Origin: Bugula neritina
Taxonomy: Eukaryota; Bryozoa; Gymnolaemata; Cheilostomatida; Bugulidae
Direction: 5' to 3'
DNA: 64,000 nt
NCBI GenBank assembly: GCA_964035545.1
Contig: OZ037770.1
Coordinates: 5,997,662-6,061,661 of the forward strand
Shown here: piece after piece, positions 22,071 to 64,000 of the stretch
Numbering within the stretch: the stretch's first letter is position 1
Layout of the letters: each line of letters opens with the position of its first letter
Program-made: the position numbers and the translations under genes
The notes under the pieces: model-generated
Seen by the model: only the letters and a program-made list of their open reading frames with translations
What the model was told of the DNA's origin: nothing
Databases searched by the model: none

Positions 22071-24050
22071 GAATGTAGGATAGTGAGATAGTTGTCTCCC
22101 TTAATGAATTTTCCTGCAATCACCAACTAGAAAATTTGGAACAAGATATACAACTCAATGAATATTACAATATGAATATATTATCATTATTACTATCATT
22201 AATTGACTCAGAAATGAAATCCAAAAACTAATTTTAGCCGTGAGAAGAAAACTCTGCAGCTCAAGCAATAGACAGCGCATTACTTCTTGCCAACGCGAGT
22301 ATTCCCTTTTCTTTTGCGTTTCCGACTTACTTCCTAGTTTGAGCAGATCGTTACAAAATTGCTAACTTGTTACACCCACCATTCCTCATTATCGTAATTT
22401 CATTAAAGTTTTGCTAAGTTACCAGCTATAGTAACATGTAATAAAACAATTAGGCTACGTATTTCTAAATTGTGATCATATCTAGCGCCACGTACTCGTT
22501 TTGATTGTCAGTCAAAGTTTTCTTTAAGTTAAAATTCAACTTCAAGTTTTATGACTATCACTATGCGTTTATCATTATCCATTATGATTATGGGTTTTGA
22601 CTATAACTATAAGTATATCACTATGATTATGATTATCACTATAGTTCAGCTTGCCATCATAATGATAATCATTGTCGTAATGATAATCATAAGGATAATC
22701 ACTTTGACTTTGTCCATATATCTATGAATATTAATATGGCATTATCATTGAGATGCACATAATTTTAAATGTAATGATAACCATTAACTTTAAGTTAAGG
22801 TGATATACTTATAGTTATAGTGATATCTATCAAATAATAGTGGTAATATGTTTTTTTATTATCATAACGTGTCAATGATTTCCATTAAAGTATTTATCCG
22901 TTTAATAATTAGTGCTGCTATAACTATAAATTAGTAGTACTAATAGTAAATCTAATGATAATTTAATGTAAATGTCAATACGAATATGGGTGTACAGTAA
23001 TTTTATGCTAATCTTAATCCTTATCATAAATCCATGATTGTAATTATAATGTAATACACAATTTAAATATAATTGTGAATTGTCAAAATCAGTATGAATA
23101 TGATATTTTGTGATATATTCATGTGATGTTTGTAGTAGTATGCATTGCAATAGTATTTTTGATGCTGATAATGATTAATGACTATTGCTATGCTAATGAT
23201 TAGCTTCACTATTTATATATTTGATATAGAATCACTATGCTAATTACTTTATAGTTGATCTGCACAACTGCAGATTTTAACAGTGACAGCCATTAGCGAA
23301 TACGATTAATAGTTATGACGAAGTTACACCATGGCATTAAAAATTAATTTGTTATTATTGTTAAATAGATTTTTGGCTAACTTAAAAGTTTGGATTAAAG
23401 TCCTCTAGTGCAATCTTTTTACATTCCCCTTAGTAGTCAAGCCTTACAAGTAGTTGAATGTTTTTAGGGCAAAGCAAACCACATCTGGTTAACTAGTCGC
23501 TAGCCTATAAAATGCTACAAATCCCTTCATTACAGAAATAGCAAATTATAAATAATCTGATAATTTTCTAGCATGATGTAATGCTGCTGAAAGTAAACTT
23601 TTTGGTTTTCAAACAGTGTTTACAATATTACTTTGTTTACTTCTAATGTGGAGAATATTACTTCATTAATAGCTAATACGTAAAATATTGTCTTTTTTTA
23701 TATAATATACTGAAGGGAATGCTCAATCCACTTGCTTAATTAATCCGTATGTATCTGTCACAGAAAACATTTGATTTAAAGATGTTTTATTTGCATAAAT
23801 CAATTACTAGTCAGCTATATTTGCTAGGCACACCCATTACATACTTGGACTGTTTTTGTGTTCATGTTTTGCTTTTTTCAGAGATAATCCTGTTATTTTT
23901 ATAGATGACTGTATCTGTCTGGACGTGAAATAAGATGTCAAATCTGCTGCTTTTATAGCCTCCAACTGGTAGATCTCTGGGTACGTGTATTTAAACTATT
24001 TATTCAACTCCTGACTTGACTGATTGTCACTGTGAATAGTTAGCAATAAT
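22071..24050. other. AT-rich intergenic sequence with cryptic simplicity
   Basis: No gene is seen. From about 22555 to 22830 the sequence is built of short ATGATTATCAT-like words in both orientations, a degenerate simple repeat. Confidence 0.5.
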
Positions 24051-24376
24051 ATTCTACCTTACACTAATACTCTACCTTGCACTAATATTCTACCTTACAC
24101 TAATATTCTACCTTACACTAATATTCTACCTTACACTAATACTCTACCTTACACTAATATTCTACCTTGAACTAATAGTCTACCTTACACTAATAGTCTA
24201 CCTCACACTAATATTCTACCTCACACTAATATTCTACCTTGCACTAATATTCCACCTTGCACTAATATTCTACCTTACACTAATAGTCTACCTTACACTA
24301 ATATTCTACCAATTACACTAATATTCTACCTTACACTAATATTCTACCTTGAACTAATAGTCTACCTTGCATTGGT
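24051..24376 (+). repeat. 18-bp minisatellite, about 18 copies
   Basis: The unit ATTCTACCTTACACTAAT is repeated about 18 times head to tail with point variants (AGTCTACC, CCTCACAC, CCTTGAAC) and one copy with a 2-bp insertion. There are no spacers, so it is not a CRISPR array. Confidence 0.92.
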
Positions 24377-25740
24377 TTAGGTGACTGGAAAACACAGGTA
24401 TTCCAGTAGTTGTGTAGGTATCTTCACCTCACTGTCATCACTCTAAATCCTCTTCTATATAGTAATCGTCTCTTCCCAGCAGTAAATATAATTATATATA
24501 TTAAGAGTAGAAATAGTAAAACTAGGTAAGTCTCTAATCAGTACTACAGAGTAGGAGATACAGACTACAAGTCTCTGTGTATGTAACCTTGTTATCTAAT
24601 GATTCAAATTATGTATAGCAGTGCATAGGTATGCTGAAGGGTATCATCTTTTATAGTTGGTTCAGCATGGAACAATGACAGACCAAGTGTGATAGTTTCT
24701 GTAGCTTTTCTATTTTCATAATCGGTATGGGTGATGATCTCAAACTCCACGCTATTGGCTCTCTACAATTATTTTCTACAACAGAAGTTATATAAATAGC
24801 TAATTCATACTTGGTCTCATTACACACAATTTGCTATGCAAACTTGACAAAACAGAAAGTGCTACTTATATATGAAACGATTAGGAGTGTAGCTATAAGC
24901 TGTATGTTTTATTGAGTTTGAATAAATACAAAATACTTAATTTGAATGAGGTGAACATAAGCTACTAGACCACATGTTTCAAAAGCACTGCAGCTAGTAG
25001 AGGTCAGTCAGCTTGTAGAGTTAGTCATGAGATTCCCATGTTTTACTAATTCCCTACATCTTTTTAGAAAACATAGCTCTGTGTTTATAGTCATGTTGTA
25101 GTACTTGGTCTATTTATAGAAGAGTATGTAAACTGCTGGGTGATGATTATTTAATACAGCTTTGTTCAGGAGTAAAACATTTTGTAATACTTCTGCCTTT
25201 GAGGAGTTTTTGAATGCAGTTTCGAATTTTGCAGTTACATTATTATAACTATCTGGCTTGCGTGAATATAAATATTTTAAGAAGTCCTTTGAGATGAGTT
25301 CTCCTCATACCCCAAACTGTGTCAAGTCAAATGAAAACTGTCATTAGTCAGCTTAAGTCACAACTTATTTTTCTTTCAAGCATTTGAAGCAAAGGAATAG
25401 TTTTATTAGTAATGATTATATGCTTACATGTTATAAAATGTATAAGTATTTGAAAAAATTGACAAATTATTTCAATTTGTCCACCTGGTGTATTGTTTAG
25501 CTGAATTTTGAGAATATCCGTATACTTTACAAAGGGTGAAAATAGCAAGTAATTATATTCTACTACTTTATATTTAATAGCTGCCTACACATATTTCAGG
25601 AAGTTGTGAAACATCTGATGATCTAGTGTATTGTTTAGCCAGATATTCAATATATTTAGAAGTATTCATGTACTCTAAGAATATAATGAAGTTGATGAGT
25701 AATCATATTATTTTACTTTATATTTAATATCTGTTTTAGG
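24377..25740. other. AT-rich sequence upstream of the LRR gene start exon
   Basis: No coding exon is recognised. A promoter or 5' untranslated exon of the LRR gene would be expected here or further left, but no convincing core promoter can be named. Confidence 0.4.
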
Positions 25741-63948
<38,208 letters not shown>

Positions 63949-64000
63949 GTGTGTGCGTCACGTTTGTTTTATGCCGTTAGAATCATTTAATATGCTTTTG

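Noticed and set aside
21904-22119. Gly/Arg/Pro-rich minus-strand frame
   Set aside because: It comes from the GC-rich block near the end of the hAT-like element and has no domain.
24051-24376. CRISPR-like regular repeat
   Set aside because: Units are contiguous with no spacers and the genome is animal; it is a minisatellite.

Overview
The window looks like AT-rich nuclear DNA of an invertebrate animal: short exons with GT-AG introns, long CA and TA microsatellites, tRNA-derived SINEs, and Ty3/gypsy, LINE, Penelope-like and hAT elements. A marine lophotrochozoan would fit, but the sequence alone does not fix the species. No prokaryotic signals are present.

Layout. (1) 1-10744, plus strand: the 3' part of a type I membrane receptor gene. 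It has five fibronectin III domains (2014-7296), a transmembrane exon (8270-8464), a tyrosine-rich cytoplasmic exon with a duplicated [11 protein letters not shown] motif (8646-9538) and a SAM-domain exon (10524-10744). (2) 10882-18394: Ty3/gypsy element 1, decayed, inserted just after the SAM exon. (3) 18395-25740: mostly non-coding, with a possible two-exon secreted peptide (19246-19676), a hAT-like transposon with an 8-bp target duplication (20272-22062) and an 18-bp minisatellite (24051-24376). (4) 25741 to the right edge, plus strand: one large leucine-rich-repeat gene. A tiny start exon (ATG at 25803) fits in phase with a second exon at 34426. At least 18 cassette exons follow, each exactly 138 bp, phase 2 at both ends and encoding two 23-residue LRRs. 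Intron 1 holds a complete antisense Ty3/gypsy element (element 2, 25966-33842). Later introns hold a small LTR element without an integrase core (36960-40581), a 5'-truncated LINE (about 40960-42400), Ty3/gypsy element 3 (45208-52695), several MITE families and a Penelope-like fragment between inverted repeats (60459-61918).

The most interesting system is in the Ty3/gypsy elements. Elements 1 and 3 (one family) and element 2 (another family with unrelated LTRs) share a third gene downstream of pol. It starts as a very short exon (ATGTCT..., ending in phase 1 on a G just before GTGAGT or GTAAGT), has an intron of 243-266 bp, and continues in frame into an exon for a C2H2 finger, a second CxC...H...C finger, a Pro/Ser/basic region and a charged C-terminus. 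It appears to be a spliced zinc-finger accessory protein, open throughout in element 2. The same elements share a likely -1 frameshift signal at the gag/pol junction (GTTAAAC, 5-6 nt spacer, GC-rich hairpin) and a tRNA-Leu-type primer binding site.

The second notable system is the LRR exon array. Every cassette can be skipped or added without changing frame, and most residue differences between cassettes fall on the positions expected on the concave ligand-binding face. The array grew by recent tandem duplication of roughly 2-kb units. Element 3 landed in one unit, and the sister units keep the empty site.
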